From positions 1-54,379 of the forward strand of contig CAZOTE010000006.1 in NCBI GenBank assembly GCA_964582705.1: a DNA stretch of 54,379 nt, read 5' to 3'. Under the pieces are notes generated by a model. It was not told where the DNA came from and did no database searches. It worked only from the letters and a program-made list of their open reading frames with translations. Positions 35,401 through 44,262 of the stretch are shown here, in pieces; position 1 is the first letter of the stretch, and each line of letters opens with the position of its first letter. The translations under genes were made by a program, and so were the position numbers. The stretch comes from Alkalibacter sp964582705 (GTDB taxonomy: Bacteria > Bacillota > Clostridia > Eubacteriales > Alkalibacteraceae).

Positions 35401-35850
35401 TTGTTTGAGATACTTTCAACTGTTTTCAGATATATTTTTATAGTCATAATATATTATTTTGTTTATGGGATCATCAGGCTCATATACCTGGACATATCAA
35501 CTACGACCCATACCGGCAAAAAGCTCAGCGGTAAAGATCCGTATTTAAAGCTCATAAATAGGAGAGAGAGCTTGAACTTTAGAGTTGAAGAGAGCTATTT
35601 TCTTGATGGGGCAACATCTTTGGGAAGATCCAACAAAAATGAGATATGCATCAAGGACCCCTTCTTATCAGGGGAACACGCTGCTTTTCACAACAAGAAA
35701 GGTGCATGGTACGTGTACGATTTAGGCAGCAAAAACGGAACATTTGTCAATGATGAACAAATTGATTCTCAACCTTACGAGCTGACTGACGGAGATACTG
35801 TGCATCTGGGTCAGGTTAATTTTATTTTCGTTGATGTCAGAGAGGTTTGA
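35401..35850 (+). CDS. Membrane-anchored FHA-domain protein
   Basis: 149 residues. One N-terminal transmembrane helix (about 8-28) and a C-terminal FHA domain (about 62-145) with the phosphothreonine-binding features TSLGRSNKN (Arg), LSGEHAAF (Ser and His) and DLGSKNGTFVN. FHA domains read phospho-Thr marks from Ser/Thr kinases. TTG 35401 is chosen because AAGGAG (35387-35392) gives an eight-base spacer; the GTG at 35392 overlaps it. It is followed two bases later by the SEDS gene, as in actinobacterial and some clostridial fha-rodA-pbpA clusters, suggesting kinase control of wall synthesis. No kinase is in the window. Confidence 0.85.
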   Translation: MFEILSTVFRYIFIVIIYYFVYGIIRLIYLDISTTTHTGKKLSGKDPYLKLINRRESLNFRVEESYFLDGATSLGRSNKNEICIKDPFLSGEHAAFHNKKGAWYVYDLGSKNGTFVNDEQIDSQPYELTDGDTVHLGQVNFIFVDVREV

Positions 35851-35852
35851 TT

Positions 35853-37130
35853 ATGGACAACATATATAGTATATACAAGCCAGTAAGAATGGTCATGCTT
35901 TTCAATTTATTGGCCTTTATCCTTATCTTTTTTTACGAGGGTAACTATGACTACTCCACGCTTTTATGGGGCCTTGGCATTATCATGTTGATCTATCTGG
36001 TTTATACTTTGATCAGATGGAAGAGCTGGGGAGACGAGTATCTGTTTCTTATAGCCTCAATGCTTGTCAGCATTGGGCTCGTGATGATTTACAGACTGAA
36101 TCCTGAAATTGGACAAAAGCAGATAATCTGGTTCTTAGGCGGTACCTGCCTGTTTTTTTTCATCTATTTGGTTTTCAATGCAGTCCCGGTGTGGAGCTCT
36201 AAAAGACTTTACTATGTTTACCCCCTATTATCTTTTGTTCTCTTTTCCCTTACATTGTTTTTTGGCAGAAGAATAGGAGGGGCCATCAACTGGATCAGCA
36301 TAGCCGGCATCACCATACAGCCTTGGGAGATTATAAAGCTTCTATTCGTATTTTTTTCCGCAAGCTACTATAAGCACAGAGATAGCCTTAAAAGCCTAAA
36401 TTTCACTGTTAGGGGACACGACATTCAAGTAAAAAGCATATATATCTACGGTATCCTCTCGTATATGCACATGGGTTTTCTGATTTTGCAAAGAGAGTGG
36501 GGAGGCGCCCTTTTGTTCTTTTCAATTTACTTCACTCTGTTGTATATTTTTGAAAGCAACGTCAAGTTCATGCTTGCCAATGTGATTTTAGCGGCTCTCG
36601 GCGGATTATCCGGAATTCTTTTTCTTAGCCATATACAAACAAGGATCGATATATGGCTGGATCCCTGGGCTGATATATCAGGAAAAGGATATCAAATCAC
36701 ACAATCTCTTTTTGCCATAGGCAGCGGAGGGTTTTTTGGTACCGGAATTGGCCTTGGAAGGCCGGAACTTATACCCGCAGTCCACACTGATTTTATCTTT
36801 TCAGCAATATGCGAGGAAATGGGCATTTTCGGAGGTGCTGGTGTAATTTTGCTTTATTTTCTTATGGTATACAGGGGGATAAAGATTTCTCTAAAAATCG
36901 AAGATGTTTTTTACAAGGCTCTCGCTCTTGGCATTACCGTCATGGTGGGTTTTCAAACCTTTATTATAATAGGGGGCGTGATTAAGATGATTCCCCTCAC
37001 AGGCATTACCCTACCGTTTATTAGTTACGGAGGAAGTTCACTGATTTCAAGCTTTATAGCCCTGGGCGTGCTACAGGCAATATCAAGTGGAAAATCATTT
37101 CACATGGAGGACAATCATGAAAGAAAATAA
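35853..37130 (+). CDS. SEDS peptidoglycan polymerase (FtsW/RodA/SpoVE family)
   Basis: 425-residue polytopic membrane protein (about ten helices) that polymerises lipid II with a partner class B PBP. Family signatures: QPWEIIKLLFVFFSASYY (the common Ser after QP is Trp here), GSGGFFGTGIGLGRPELIP, VHTDFIFSAICEEMG (conserved Asp) and LPFISYGGSSLISSF. ATG 35853 has AGAGAGG upstream. It overlaps the PBP gene by 14 bases. Whether it acts in elongation, division or sporulation cannot be told. Confidence 0.9.
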   Translation: MDNIYSIYKPVRMVMLFNLLAFILIFFYEGNYDYSTLLWGLGIIMLIYLVYTLIRWKSWGDEYLFLIASMLVSIGLVMIYRLNPEIGQKQIIWFLGGTCLFFFIYLVFNAVPVWSSKRLYYVYPLLSFVLFSLTLFFGRRIGGAINWISIAGITIQPWEIIKLLFVFFSASYYKHRDSLKSLNFTVRGHDIQVKSIYIYGILSYMHMGFLILQREWGGALLFFSIYFTLLYIFESNVKFMLANVILAALGGLSGILFLSHIQTRIDIWLDPWADISGKGYQITQSLFAIGSGGFFGTGIGLGRPELIPAVHTDFIFSAICEEMGIFGGAGVILLYFLMVYRGIKISLKIEDVFYKALALGITVMVGFQTFIIIGGVIKMIPLTGITLPFISYGGSSLISSFIALGVLQAISSGKSFHMEDNHERK

Positions 37131-38529
37131 AAAGGCTCTTAGGGTCTTGGCAATAGTTTGTATGCTTTTTCTTTCCCTCATAGGATATCTGACATACTTC
37201 GAGATATTTTTAAAAGAATCTGTGGTGGCAAATTCCTACAATAAACGCCAGTGGGAATACTCCAACAACAAACTGAGAGGTTCCATATACGACAGAGACG
37301 GCGAAACCTTGGCCTATAGCGAAGGAGAGGGAACTGACCAAGTAAGGATCTATCCTCACAATGGGCTTTACAGCCATGTGATTGGATATCATTCGATAAT
37401 ATATGGGAACTCATTTCTCGAGTCTGTTTATCAAAAAGAATTAAGCGGAAACACTCATCTAGGAAATATCTTGGATATAAAAAACAAATTGACAGGTGAA
37501 GATGGCTTTGGAAACAACCTCCACCTTACTATCGATCATGAACTTCAAAGGAAAGCTCTGGATTTATTGAAAGGCCGAAATGGAGCTATTGTAGCCGTCA
37601 ATCCTAAAACAGGAGAGATCTTGGCGATGGCCGGCAACCCAATATTCAATCCTAATGAATCAGATTTGGTTGAAAATTGGTCCATTATGCTGGAATCTCA
37701 GGATTCGCCATTTATATCAAGATCGCTACAGGGATTATACGCGCCAGGATCCACATTCAAGCTGGTAACTGCTGCGGCTGCGCTGGAAAACGGGTATGAA
37801 AATTATACTTTTGAAGATTCCGGGAGTGTGGTAATTGATGGAATGACCATCAGGAATTCTGGATCTAGATCATATGGAGCTCTTGATCTTACAAGGGCAT
37901 TTTCTCTATCCAGCAATGTCTACTTTGCCACCTTGGGGGTAGAGCTCGGAGAAAGCATAATGAAATCCGGAGCTGAAAATTTTGGGCTGAATAAGAATCT
38001 GCCCTTTAACCTATCGGTTAGGCAGAGTACTTTCCCATACAAAAAGATGGCTCAGACCGAGCTTGCCGCCTCGGCCATAGGGCAGGGACAGATACTGGTG
38101 ACTCCCATCCAGATGGCAATGGCCGCATCGGCAATCGCCAATGATGGAGTCATGATGGAGCCTTATTTAGTCAGCAATATAACCGATATCAACAGGAATA
38201 TATTATTCAGCGCGACGCCTAAAAAATACGGCACATCGGTATCTATTCAAACTGCCGAAAAGCTGACCGACATGATGGTGGAAGCTGTCAATAGCGGAAC
38301 CGGTAAAAATGCCAAGATTTCCGGCGTGCTGACTGCCGGAAAGACCGGAACGGCTCAAAACGAAAAATCCTCTGCTGAGGGAGGGAACGAACACGCTTGG
38401 TTTGTAGGATTCGCTCCTGCAGATGACCCTCAAATTGCTGTAGCTGTTATTCTTGAGTATAGCGGTTCATCAGGTGGAAGCGCGGCAGCCCCAATAGCCA
38501 AGGGTGTTATGGAAGCATGGCTTAAATAA
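37117..38529 (+). CDS. Class B penicillin-binding protein, transpeptidase (PbpA-like)
   Basis: 470 residues. An N-terminal signal anchor (about 6-27) leads to a short dimerisation-like region and a transpeptidase domain with APGSTFKLV (SxxK active Ser), SLSSNVYF (SxN) and GKTGTAQ (KTG). It lacks the large PASTA tail of PBP2x. The size fits the PbpA type that pairs with RodA in FHA-RodA-PbpA clusters. GGAGG lies upstream of ATG 37117, inside the SEDS gene's last codons. Confidence 0.92.
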   Translation: MKENKKALRVLAIVCMLFLSLIGYLTYFEIFLKESVVANSYNKRQWEYSNNKLRGSIYDRDGETLAYSEGEGTDQVRIYPHNGLYSHVIGYHSIIYGNSFLESVYQKELSGNTHLGNILDIKNKLTGEDGFGNNLHLTIDHELQRKALDLLKGRNGAIVAVNPKTGEILAMAGNPIFNPNESDLVENWSIMLESQDSPFISRSLQGLYAPGSTFKLVTAAAALENGYENYTFEDSGSVVIDGMTIRNSGSRSYGALDLTRAFSLSSNVYFATLGVELGESIMKSGAENFGLNKNLPFNLSVRQSTFPYKKMAQTELAASAIGQGQILVTPIQMAMAASAIANDGVMMEPYLVSNITDINRNILFSATPKKYGTSVSIQTAEKLTDMMVEAVNSGTGKNAKISGVLTAGKTGTAQNEKSSAEGGNEHAWFVGFAPADDPQIAVAVILEYSGSSGGSAAAPIAKGVMEAWLK

Positions 38530-38559
38530 ATAATAATTAATAGAACAGGAGACTTCATA

Positions 38560-38823
38560 TTGAATACTAAAAACTTCACTTATAAAACAACGGGCGTATG
38601 CTCAAGGGAAATCAACATCTCATTGAAGGGAAACACCATAAAATGCATCGAATTCGTAGGAGGCTGTGAAGGCAATGCAAGTGGTATTTCCAGCCTGTTG
38701 GTAGGGATGGATATAGCTGCTGTTATAGAAAGGCTTAAAGGCATAGGTTGCAGCGGAAGGCCTACATCCTGCCCAGATCAACTTTCAATAGCTTTAGAAG
38801 AATTCAATAATGCAATGGACTGA
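38560..38823 (+). CDS. TSCPD-domain protein (TIGR03905-type)
   Basis: 87 residues starting at TTG 38560 with AGGAG upstream. The C-terminal GRPTSCPDQLSIAL is the TSCPD motif, also seen at the end of some B12-dependent ribonucleotide reductases. Cys residues at GVCSREI, GGCEGNA, GIGCSGR and TSCPD are conserved in the small stand-alone family. Function is unknown; metal binding is possible. It lies 30 bases after the PBP gene and may be the last gene of that operon. Confidence 0.8.
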   Translation: MNTKNFTYKTTGVCSREINISLKGNTIKCIEFVGGCEGNASGISSLLVGMDIAAVIERLKGIGCSGRPTSCPDQLSIALEEFNNAMD

Positions 38824-38824
38824 C

Positions 38825-38856
38825 AAAAGGGACTATCCAATGAGGTAGTCCCTTTT
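38825..38856. terminator. Bidirectional terminator between the TSCPD gene and hydG
   Basis: AAAAGGGACTA (38825-38835) pairs with TAGTCCCTTTT (38846-38856), ten-base loop. T-rich on both strands. Confidence 0.85.
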
Positions 38857-38874
38857 ATCAGTCCGAATTTTATA

Positions 38875-40251
38875 TTAAAAAAACAAATCTCTTTCCCCGT
38901 CTTCTATCCTAGTCAGCCTATCCAATGTAATTTCCCGCATTTTTTCACTTGGCACTATTTGTATGTTCTTTTTTATTACATCTTCTCCAAGCCTTCTCAA
39001 ATCTTCATCCGCATAATCCATCAAATATTCTTTAAGGGTCAGCATTGCATTTGGATGGCATAAATTGTGGATATTGCCGCTTTTAGCCACCTGCATGAAC
39101 CTATCTCCGGTTCGTCCCGCCCTGTAGCATGCGGTACAGTAGCTGGGTAAAAACCCTTGCCTTAATAGTGAGTCAATAACATCGGCGGAAGGTCTTTTAT
39201 CCGCCTTTTCAAATTGATCCTCTACGTTATCCTTGTCGCTGTATCCTCCAACCTCAGTTCTCGAGCCAGAGCTAAGCTGTGAAACTCCCATTTGAATCAG
39301 CTCTTCTCTCATTTTAGAGTTCTCTCTTGTTGAAAGGATTATCCCTGTATATGGAACGGCGCATCTCAATATGGCAACCAGTTTTTTAAAATCCTCGTCA
39401 TTAACCCCGTAAGGGAATTTTTCTGCAGCTACGCCTTTGGCTTTTTTTATCCTCGGCACTGAAATGGTGTGTGGACCTACTCCGTACTTTTCTTCCAGGT
39501 GATCCCTGTGCATCAATAGTCCCAATGCTTCGAATTTATGGTCGTAAAGGCCAAATAGAGCTCCTATGCCCACATCGTCAACTCCACCCTCCATAGCCCT
39601 GTCCATGGCTGTAAGGTGGTATAGATAGTCGGACTTAGGCCCAGATATATGATATTTTTTGTAGGTATCCTCATGATAGGTCTCTTGAAACAAGATGTAC
39701 GTTCCTATGCCTGACTCTTTCAGCCTTTTGTAGTTTTCTACAGTAGTCGCCGCTATATTTACGTTGATTCTTCTGATGCTGCCGTTGTCCAGCTTGGTTT
39801 TATATATGACGTCCATTGCATGAAGTATGTAGTCAATGGGACAGTTCTCATCATCTTCTCCTGCCTCCAAGGCTATCCTCTTGTGACCCATATTCTCGAT
39901 TATTCTTACTTCCTTTTCTATTTCCTCATCCGTTAGTTTTCTTCTTCCGAAATCATTTTCACATTTAAATCCACAGTATCCACATTGATTTACGCAGTGA
40001 TTTGAAACGTAAAGAGGGGCGAACATCACTATTCTATTTCCGTAGATAGTTTCTTTTATATAATTTGCCGTGTTTTTCATCTCGTCTACTAGCTCATCGT
40101 CCTCGCATTGCAACAGGCATGCAGTTTCCTCTATCGAAAGGGTCTGAAGCTTCCTTGATTTATCTAGAATCCTCAAGATTTCCTCCTTTGAAGCTTTTTT
40201 GCCCTCCTCAAGGAGTGTGTAGATTTTCAGGTCATCTATAAATTTTTTCAT
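38875..40251 (-). CDS. hydG: [FeFe]-hydrogenase maturase HydG (radical SAM tyrosine lyase)
   Basis: 458 residues. It cleaves tyrosine to supply the CO and CN ligands of the H-cluster. The radical-SAM cluster motif is CVNQCGYCGF (CX3CX2C) near residue 85; the C-terminal auxiliary cluster is CTACYRAGRTGDRFM with a Cys 22 residues later in LCHPNAML, specific for HydG rather than ThiH. Family segments EAGEDDENC, YILFQETYHEDTY and SSGSRTEVGGYSD are also present. Last gene of aspA-hydF-TM1266-hydG; the terminator at 38825 follows. Confidence 0.96.
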   Translation of the reverse strand: MKKFIDDLKIYTLLEEGKKASKEEILRILDKSRKLQTLSIEETACLLQCEDDELVDEMKNTANYIKETIYGNRIVMFAPLYVSNHCVNQCGYCGFKCENDFGRRKLTDEEIEKEVRIIENMGHKRIALEAGEDDENCPIDYILHAMDVIYKTKLDNGSIRRINVNIAATTVENYKRLKESGIGTYILFQETYHEDTYKKYHISGPKSDYLYHLTAMDRAMEGGVDDVGIGALFGLYDHKFEALGLLMHRDHLEEKYGVGPHTISVPRIKKAKGVAAEKFPYGVNDEDFKKLVAILRCAVPYTGIILSTRENSKMREELIQMGVSQLSSGSRTEVGGYSDKDNVEDQFEKADKRPSADVIDSLLRQGFLPSYCTACYRAGRTGDRFMQVAKSGNIHNLCHPNAMLTLKEYLMDYADEDLRRLGEDVIKKNIQIVPSEKMREITLDRLTRIEDGERDLFF

Positions 40252-40264
40252 GATTTTCCTCCGA

Positions 40265-40519
40265 TTAATATGTTTTTTTGGACAATGCGCTTTTTACGCT
40301 AACTCCATTTAATGCTCCAAGTTTTCCCGTCAAGCTTCCGATATCGTCTGTTGTTCCGTCTACGACTATTGATATTACATTTACATCCCGTCCATTGGGG
40401 TGGGGAATTCCCATTCTGCCGGCAATGACTCCGGCATGAACATGGAGTATATCATTTATTTTATCTATCTGTTGTGAATCCTCTATAACAATGCCTACAA
40501 CACCGATTCTGTTATTCAT
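40265..40519 (-). CDS. TM1266-type small protein of [FeFe]-hydrogenase clusters
   Basis: 84 residues, ACT-like/ferredoxin-like fold pattern (NRIGVVGIVIEDSQQIDKIN, then GRMGIPHPNGRDVNVISIVV). Members of this family sit next to hydrogenase maturation genes in many anaerobes and are annotated as putative regulators of the iron-only hydrogenase system. Spacing of three bases after hydF and 13 before hydG. Function unproven; metabolite binding is inferred from the fold. Confidence 0.85.
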   Translation of the reverse strand: MNNRIGVVGIVIEDSQQIDKINDILHVHAGVIAGRMGIPHPNGRDVNVISIVVDGTTDDIGSLTGKLGALNGVSVKSALSKKTY

Positions 40520-40522
40520 AAA

Positions 40523-41761
40523 TCAAGCCTCCTTTTCCCATATAATCTTGGCAAGAGGGAATGGCTCAAGCGCCCTGTCTAGAATGCCGTGAACGTATGC
40601 GATTAAAACTCCGTAGTTGACTATGGGAACCTCGAAGCCGTCTGCCGAGTCAATTCTAAATCCCATCGCCCTATGATTTAGCATGCAGCCTCCACAGTGA
40701 ACGATTAGCGCATACTGCTCTACATCTTTTGTAAATTCCACCCCTGATACATGATGAAATTCCAGGTCTTTCCCTGTCATCTGTCTAAGCCACCTTGGAA
40801 TCTTTACAGTACCTATGTCATCTGTCTGACGGTGGTGGGTACATCCTTCAGCTATCAATATCTTGTCTCCGTCCTCAAGGTCATCGATTTTTCTAGCTCC
40901 CTTCACCAAAATATTCAAATCCCCCTTGTGTCTTGCAAATAGTATGGAAAATGAAGTCATAAGAATATCCTCAGGGGTATCGGCGCTGACCTTTAAAAAA
41001 GCCTGTGAATCTGTAACTACCATTTTGGGCTTGGTTCCAAGCTTGTTAAGCGTATCTCTTAGTTCGTGCTCTTTAGTCACTATAGCCATGGCATCGCTTT
41101 CCAGGATGTCTCTGATAGTCTGCTGCTGCGGCAGTATCAGCCTTCCTTTTGGCGCGGACTTGTCGATGGGGGTAACCAATACTACGAAGTCTCCAGGTGA
41201 GATAAGATCCCCAATTATTTTGAACTTATCTTCATCCTCAGGAGCTAGCTTTCCGATAAAGTTTTTAAGCTCCTCTATCCCTTGTTTTTTTAAGGCAGAG
41301 ACGCTGTGTAGCTTCATACCAATAGATTTTTCTATGTTTTTCTTGATAACTGAATAATCTTCCACTAAATCATTTTTGTTTAATACCGGGACTACAGGTA
41401 TTTTTCTATTTTTAATTTCCTCCACGAGGTTCACTTCGAAAGAAAAATCCGCTTCTTCGCTGCACTCAAATACCACGACTGCTATATCCGTCTTGTTTAG
41501 TACTTCAAGGGTCTTTTCTTCTCTAAGCGTTCCGAGTTCTCCTTCATCGCACAATCCTGCTGTGTCTATCATGGTAACCGGACCAATTGGCAAAAGCTCC
41601 ATGGATTTGTATACAGGGTCTGTGGTGGTTCCTCTAACCTTCGAGACTATGGCCAGATTTTGATTTGTAACTGCATTTATGAGACTTGATTTTCCTGCAT
41701 TTGTCTTTCCAAAAAACGCTATATGAACGCGGTTCGCCTTTGGGGTGCTGTTTAAGCTCAT
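40523..41761 (-). CDS. hydF: [FeFe]-hydrogenase maturation GTPase/scaffold HydF
   Basis: 412 residues. The N-terminal GTPase domain has FFGKTNAGKSSL (G1), RGTTTDPV (G2), MIDTAGL (G3) and VLNKNDL (G4). The C-terminal cluster-binding region has GCTHHRQ (Cys) and HCGGCMLNHRAMG (two Cys), the three ligands of its 4Fe-4S cluster. It assembles the 2Fe subcluster and delivers it to the hydrogenase. Overlaps the aspA stop by four bases. Confidence 0.95.
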   Translation of the reverse strand: MSLNSTPKANRVHIAFFGKTNAGKSSLINAVTNQNLAIVSKVRGTTTDPVYKSMELLPIGPVTMIDTAGLCDEGELGTLREEKTLEVLNKTDIAVVVFECSEEADFSFEVNLVEEIKNRKIPVVPVLNKNDLVEDYSVIKKNIEKSIGMKLHSVSALKKQGIEELKNFIGKLAPEDEDKFKIIGDLISPGDFVVLVTPIDKSAPKGRLILPQQQTIRDILESDAMAIVTKEHELRDTLNKLGTKPKMVVTDSQAFLKVSADTPEDILMTSFSILFARHKGDLNILVKGARKIDDLEDGDKILIAEGCTHHRQTDDIGTVKIPRWLRQMTGKDLEFHHVSGVEFTKDVEQYALIVHCGGCMLNHRAMGFRIDSADGFEVPIVNYGVLIAYVHGILDRALEPFPLAKIIWEKEA

Positions 41762-43158
41762 TTTTTGCTCCTTCCCGGATTTGTTATCCTGTAACTATCA
41801 AATAATTTTTCTACTTGATCTTCAGGCAAGATATCTTCAGCAGTCAGATAATCCTTTATTGTGATATCTGATTCGAAGGCCTTGATTGCTATTTCCGACG
41901 CCTTTTCATACCCTAAAATGTCGATTAGTACTGCCGACAGGGAGGTGGACCTTTCCAGGTACTCCCTGCATCTTTCTTCGTCAGCCTCCAGGGTCCTTAT
42001 GCATAGCTCATCAAACTTCTCAACAGCCTTTATAAGAAGCTCAAAAGATTCAAGTATGGAGTGGGCTATCAAGGGCGAAAATGCGTTAAGCTCCAATTGA
42101 CCTGCACTTGCTGCCATGGTTATGGCAAGGTCATTTGAAATCACTTTATAAGACACCTGCAAGACCATCTCGCATATTACAGGGTTTATCTTTCCAGGCA
42201 TAATGGTAGAACCCTGTTGCAATGCCTTCATCTTGATTTCGCCTAATCCGCCTTTGGGACCTGAAGCCATTAACCTCAAATCGTTTGATATCTTAATCAG
42301 ATTGGCAGCACAAGCTTTCAATAGACCGCTGGCCTCAACGAAAACATCCATGTTCTGGGTAGTGTCTACCAATAAATCACTTCTGGAAAGTCCGTAACCC
42401 GTTTCATTTTTAATTTCTTCTGTGATTCGGTAGATGTACTCCAGTGAAGCATTTAGCCCAGTTCCTATAGCTGTACCACCCAAATTTGTTTCTCTGAGCC
42501 GTTCCTCAACTTTATATATGCGCCATCTATCTCTCGATATGGCTCTTGCATAAGCTCCGAATTCCTGTCCTAAAGTGATGGGGAGGGCATCCATAAGCTG
42601 GGTTCTTCCAAGCTTTAAGACTGTTGCAAATTCCTCCTCCTTTTTTTGAAGGCTTGACTGAAGCCCCGCAAGGCTCTCCGCCAAAAGCCTGGTTTTTTCT
42701 ATGCAGGCTATCCTCATTGCGGTGGGGAACACGTCGTTTGTGCTTTGGCTTAAATTAACGTCGTCAAGAGGGTTGATTATGTCGTATTCGCCTTTGGTTC
42801 CTCCGAGGCTTTCGATAGCTAAATTTGCGATTACTTCATTCACGTTCATGTTTAGAGAAGTTCCTGCACCGCCCTGAAGGGGATGAACTATAAACTCGTC
42901 ATCATAATCTCCGGAAAGTATTCCATCACAGCTTTTTATTATGGCTTCAGCCTTATCTTTATCCAGATACCCTAAAATCTTGTTAACCTTCGCAGATGCT
43001 TTTTTGATCTTGACAATGCTTCGTATCAATGATATGTTTGGCTTTTCCTCCGTTAAGGCGAAGTTTTTATATGCTCTAAAAGAATTTATGCCATAGTAGG
43101 CAGCCTTATTGATTTCTGCTTCACCTAGAGAATCTTTTTCAATTCGGTAATCATTCAT
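41758..43158 (-). CDS. aspA: Aspartate ammonia-lyase (aspartase)
   Basis: 466 residues, aspartase/fumarase superfamily, with the flexible-loop signature GSTIMPGKINPVICE near residue 315 and GRTQLMDALPITLGQ near 185. It converts aspartate to fumarate and ammonia. First gene of the hydrogenase maturation operon, overlapping hydF by ATGA, an arrangement that recurs in Clostridia. It could supply fumarate as an electron sink, or ammonia near the site of azadithiolate assembly (inference). Confidence 0.93.
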   Translation of the reverse strand: MNDYRIEKDSLGEAEINKAAYYGINSFRAYKNFALTEEKPNISLIRSIVKIKKASAKVNKILGYLDKDKAEAIIKSCDGILSGDYDDEFIVHPLQGGAGTSLNMNVNEVIANLAIESLGGTKGEYDIINPLDDVNLSQSTNDVFPTAMRIACIEKTRLLAESLAGLQSSLQKKEEEFATVLKLGRTQLMDALPITLGQEFGAYARAISRDRWRIYKVEERLRETNLGGTAIGTGLNASLEYIYRITEEIKNETGYGLSRSDLLVDTTQNMDVFVEASGLLKACAANLIKISNDLRLMASGPKGGLGEIKMKALQQGSTIMPGKINPVICEMVLQVSYKVISNDLAITMAASAGQLELNAFSPLIAHSILESFELLIKAVEKFDELCIRTLEADEERCREYLERSTSLSAVLIDILGYEKASEIAIKAFESDITIKDYLTAEDILPEDQVEKLFDSYRITNPGRSKK

Positions 43159-43201
43159 ATTATCTGCATCCTTTTTTAATATTCAAAACAATAAAATAAA
43201 A

Positions 43202-43223
43202 CCTTGTCTCAACTGAAACAAGG
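43202..43223 (-). promoter_or_regulatory. Hairpin with T-rich tail in the aspA leader
   Basis: CCTTGT...ACAAGG with inner TC/GA pairs, four-base loop. On the minus strand it is followed by GGTTTTATTTTATTG, terminator-like, about 45 bases before the aspA start and after the promoter at 43355-43383. Possible attenuator of the aspA-hyd operon. Confidence 0.5.
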
Positions 43224-43354
43224 CATAAAAATACAAATATTCATACCAACCCTTCTTTTTTATAGTCAGGTCAACGTATCTTATCGTTTATTTTTACCAT
43301 CCTTGCTCTCAGAATCAATCCTTGAGTTTAGATATTGTTATATAATTAACTATT

Positions 43355-43383
43355 AGAATATACTTTATCTGTGTTCTTGTCAA
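43355..43383 (-). promoter_or_regulatory. Promoter of the aspA-hydFG operon
   Basis: On the minus strand TTGACA (43378-43383), 17-bp spacer, TATTCT (43355-43360). It leaves a leader of about 190 bases; besides the hairpin at 43202-43223 I see no known riboswitch. Confidence 0.7.
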
Positions 43384-43393
43384 GATATTTTGT

Positions 43394-43422
43394 TTGACCG
43401 CTTATTTAAATAATGATATAAT
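43394..43422 (+). promoter_or_regulatory. Promoter of fruR-fruK
   Basis: TTGACC (43394-43399), 17-bp spacer, TATAAT (43417-43422). Its -35 box lies ten bases from that of the divergent aspA promoter. Confidence 0.8.
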
Positions 43423-43454
43423 CATAATCAGTCATATATATTCATTATCAGTCA
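43423..43454 (+). promoter_or_regulatory. Direct repeats CATWATCAGTCA, likely FruR operator
   Basis: CATAATCAGTCA (43423-43434) and CATTATCAGTCA (43443-43454), 20 bp apart (two helical turns), directly behind the -10 box, as expected for autoregulation by the DeoR-type repressor encoded 32 bases downstream. Confidence 0.6.
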
Positions 43455-43485
43455 CAAATAATCGTATTTGAGAAGGGGAATAAAT

Positions 43486-44262
43486 ATGTTTACCGAGGAG
43501 CGTCAAGATAAGATTTTTATAAAACTTCAGGTTGAAAAGCGAATAAGCATAGGCGACATAACATCTGAATTTGAAGTATCCGAGTCCACGGCAAGACGGG
43601 ATTTGCAGGAAATGGAGCGCAGGGGACTGTTGGCCAGGACTCATGGAGGAGCAGTAATCTTGAAAAGAGCAAGCTATGAGCCGAATATCGCAGCTAAAGA
43701 AACCGAAAATCCTGAAAGCAAAAAATCGATTGGCAGGTTGGCATCAGGGTATATTCATACTGACGAAACTTTATTTTTAGATTCGGGCTCAACCACCCTG
43801 GAGATAGCTAGAGCAATAATGGACAAACAGGTTAAGATAATTACAAATTCCATTCAGATAGCCTGGGAATTGTCTTTCTCAGATACAGTTGAGTTAATCA
43901 TGCTGGGTGGAGAACTGAGAAAAAGCACCAAAAGCCTAACCGGAGCCATAGCTTTAGACAACATCGTCAAACTGCATGTGGATAAGGCTTTTATAGGTGC
44001 CAACGGAATCGATTTTAATGCAGGATTTACCACTCCCAACATAGGTGAGGGAAGGATCAAGGAAATAATGCTTAAAAATTCAAAATATAAGTTTATCGTC
44101 GCAGATTCAGACAAATTTGATCAAGTGTTTGGATACTCATTCGCTTCCTTGGACGTTGCGGATTACCTGCTTACCGATAATAATATTGATAAAGAAGTTC
44201 ATATAAAATATAAAAACGCTGGATGCAATATTATAAATGAAAATGGGGAGTGTTTAAAATGA
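43486..44262 (+). CDS. fruR: DeoR-family transcriptional repressor (FruR-like)
   Basis: 258 residues. The N-terminal winged helix has the DeoR signature TSEFEVSESTARRDLQEMER (about 23-42) and ARTHGGAVIL; the C-terminal sugar-phosphate-sensing domain (DeoRC) has DSGSTTLEIAR, KIITNSIQIAW and FIGANGIDFNAGFTTP. AAGGGG lies before ATG 43486. It overlaps the 1-phosphofructokinase gene by ATGA, so fructose-1-phosphate is the likely inducer. Confidence 0.88.
   Translation: MFTEERQDKIFIKLQVEKRISIGDITSEFEVSESTARRDLQEMERRGLLARTHGGAVILKRASYEPNIAAKETENPESKKSIGRLASGYIHTDETLFLDSGSTTLEIARAIMDKQVKIITNSIQIAWELSFSDTVELIMLGGELRKSTKSLTGAIALDNIVKLHVDKAFIGANGIDFNAGFTTPNIGEGRIKEIMLKNSKYKFIVADSDKFDQVFGYSFASLDVADYLLTDNNIDKEVHIKYKNAGCNIINENGECLK

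Noticed and set aside
40863..41357. 164-residue frame antisense to hydF
   Set aside because: Low-complexity Ser/Leu-rich shadow of the hydF coding frame.
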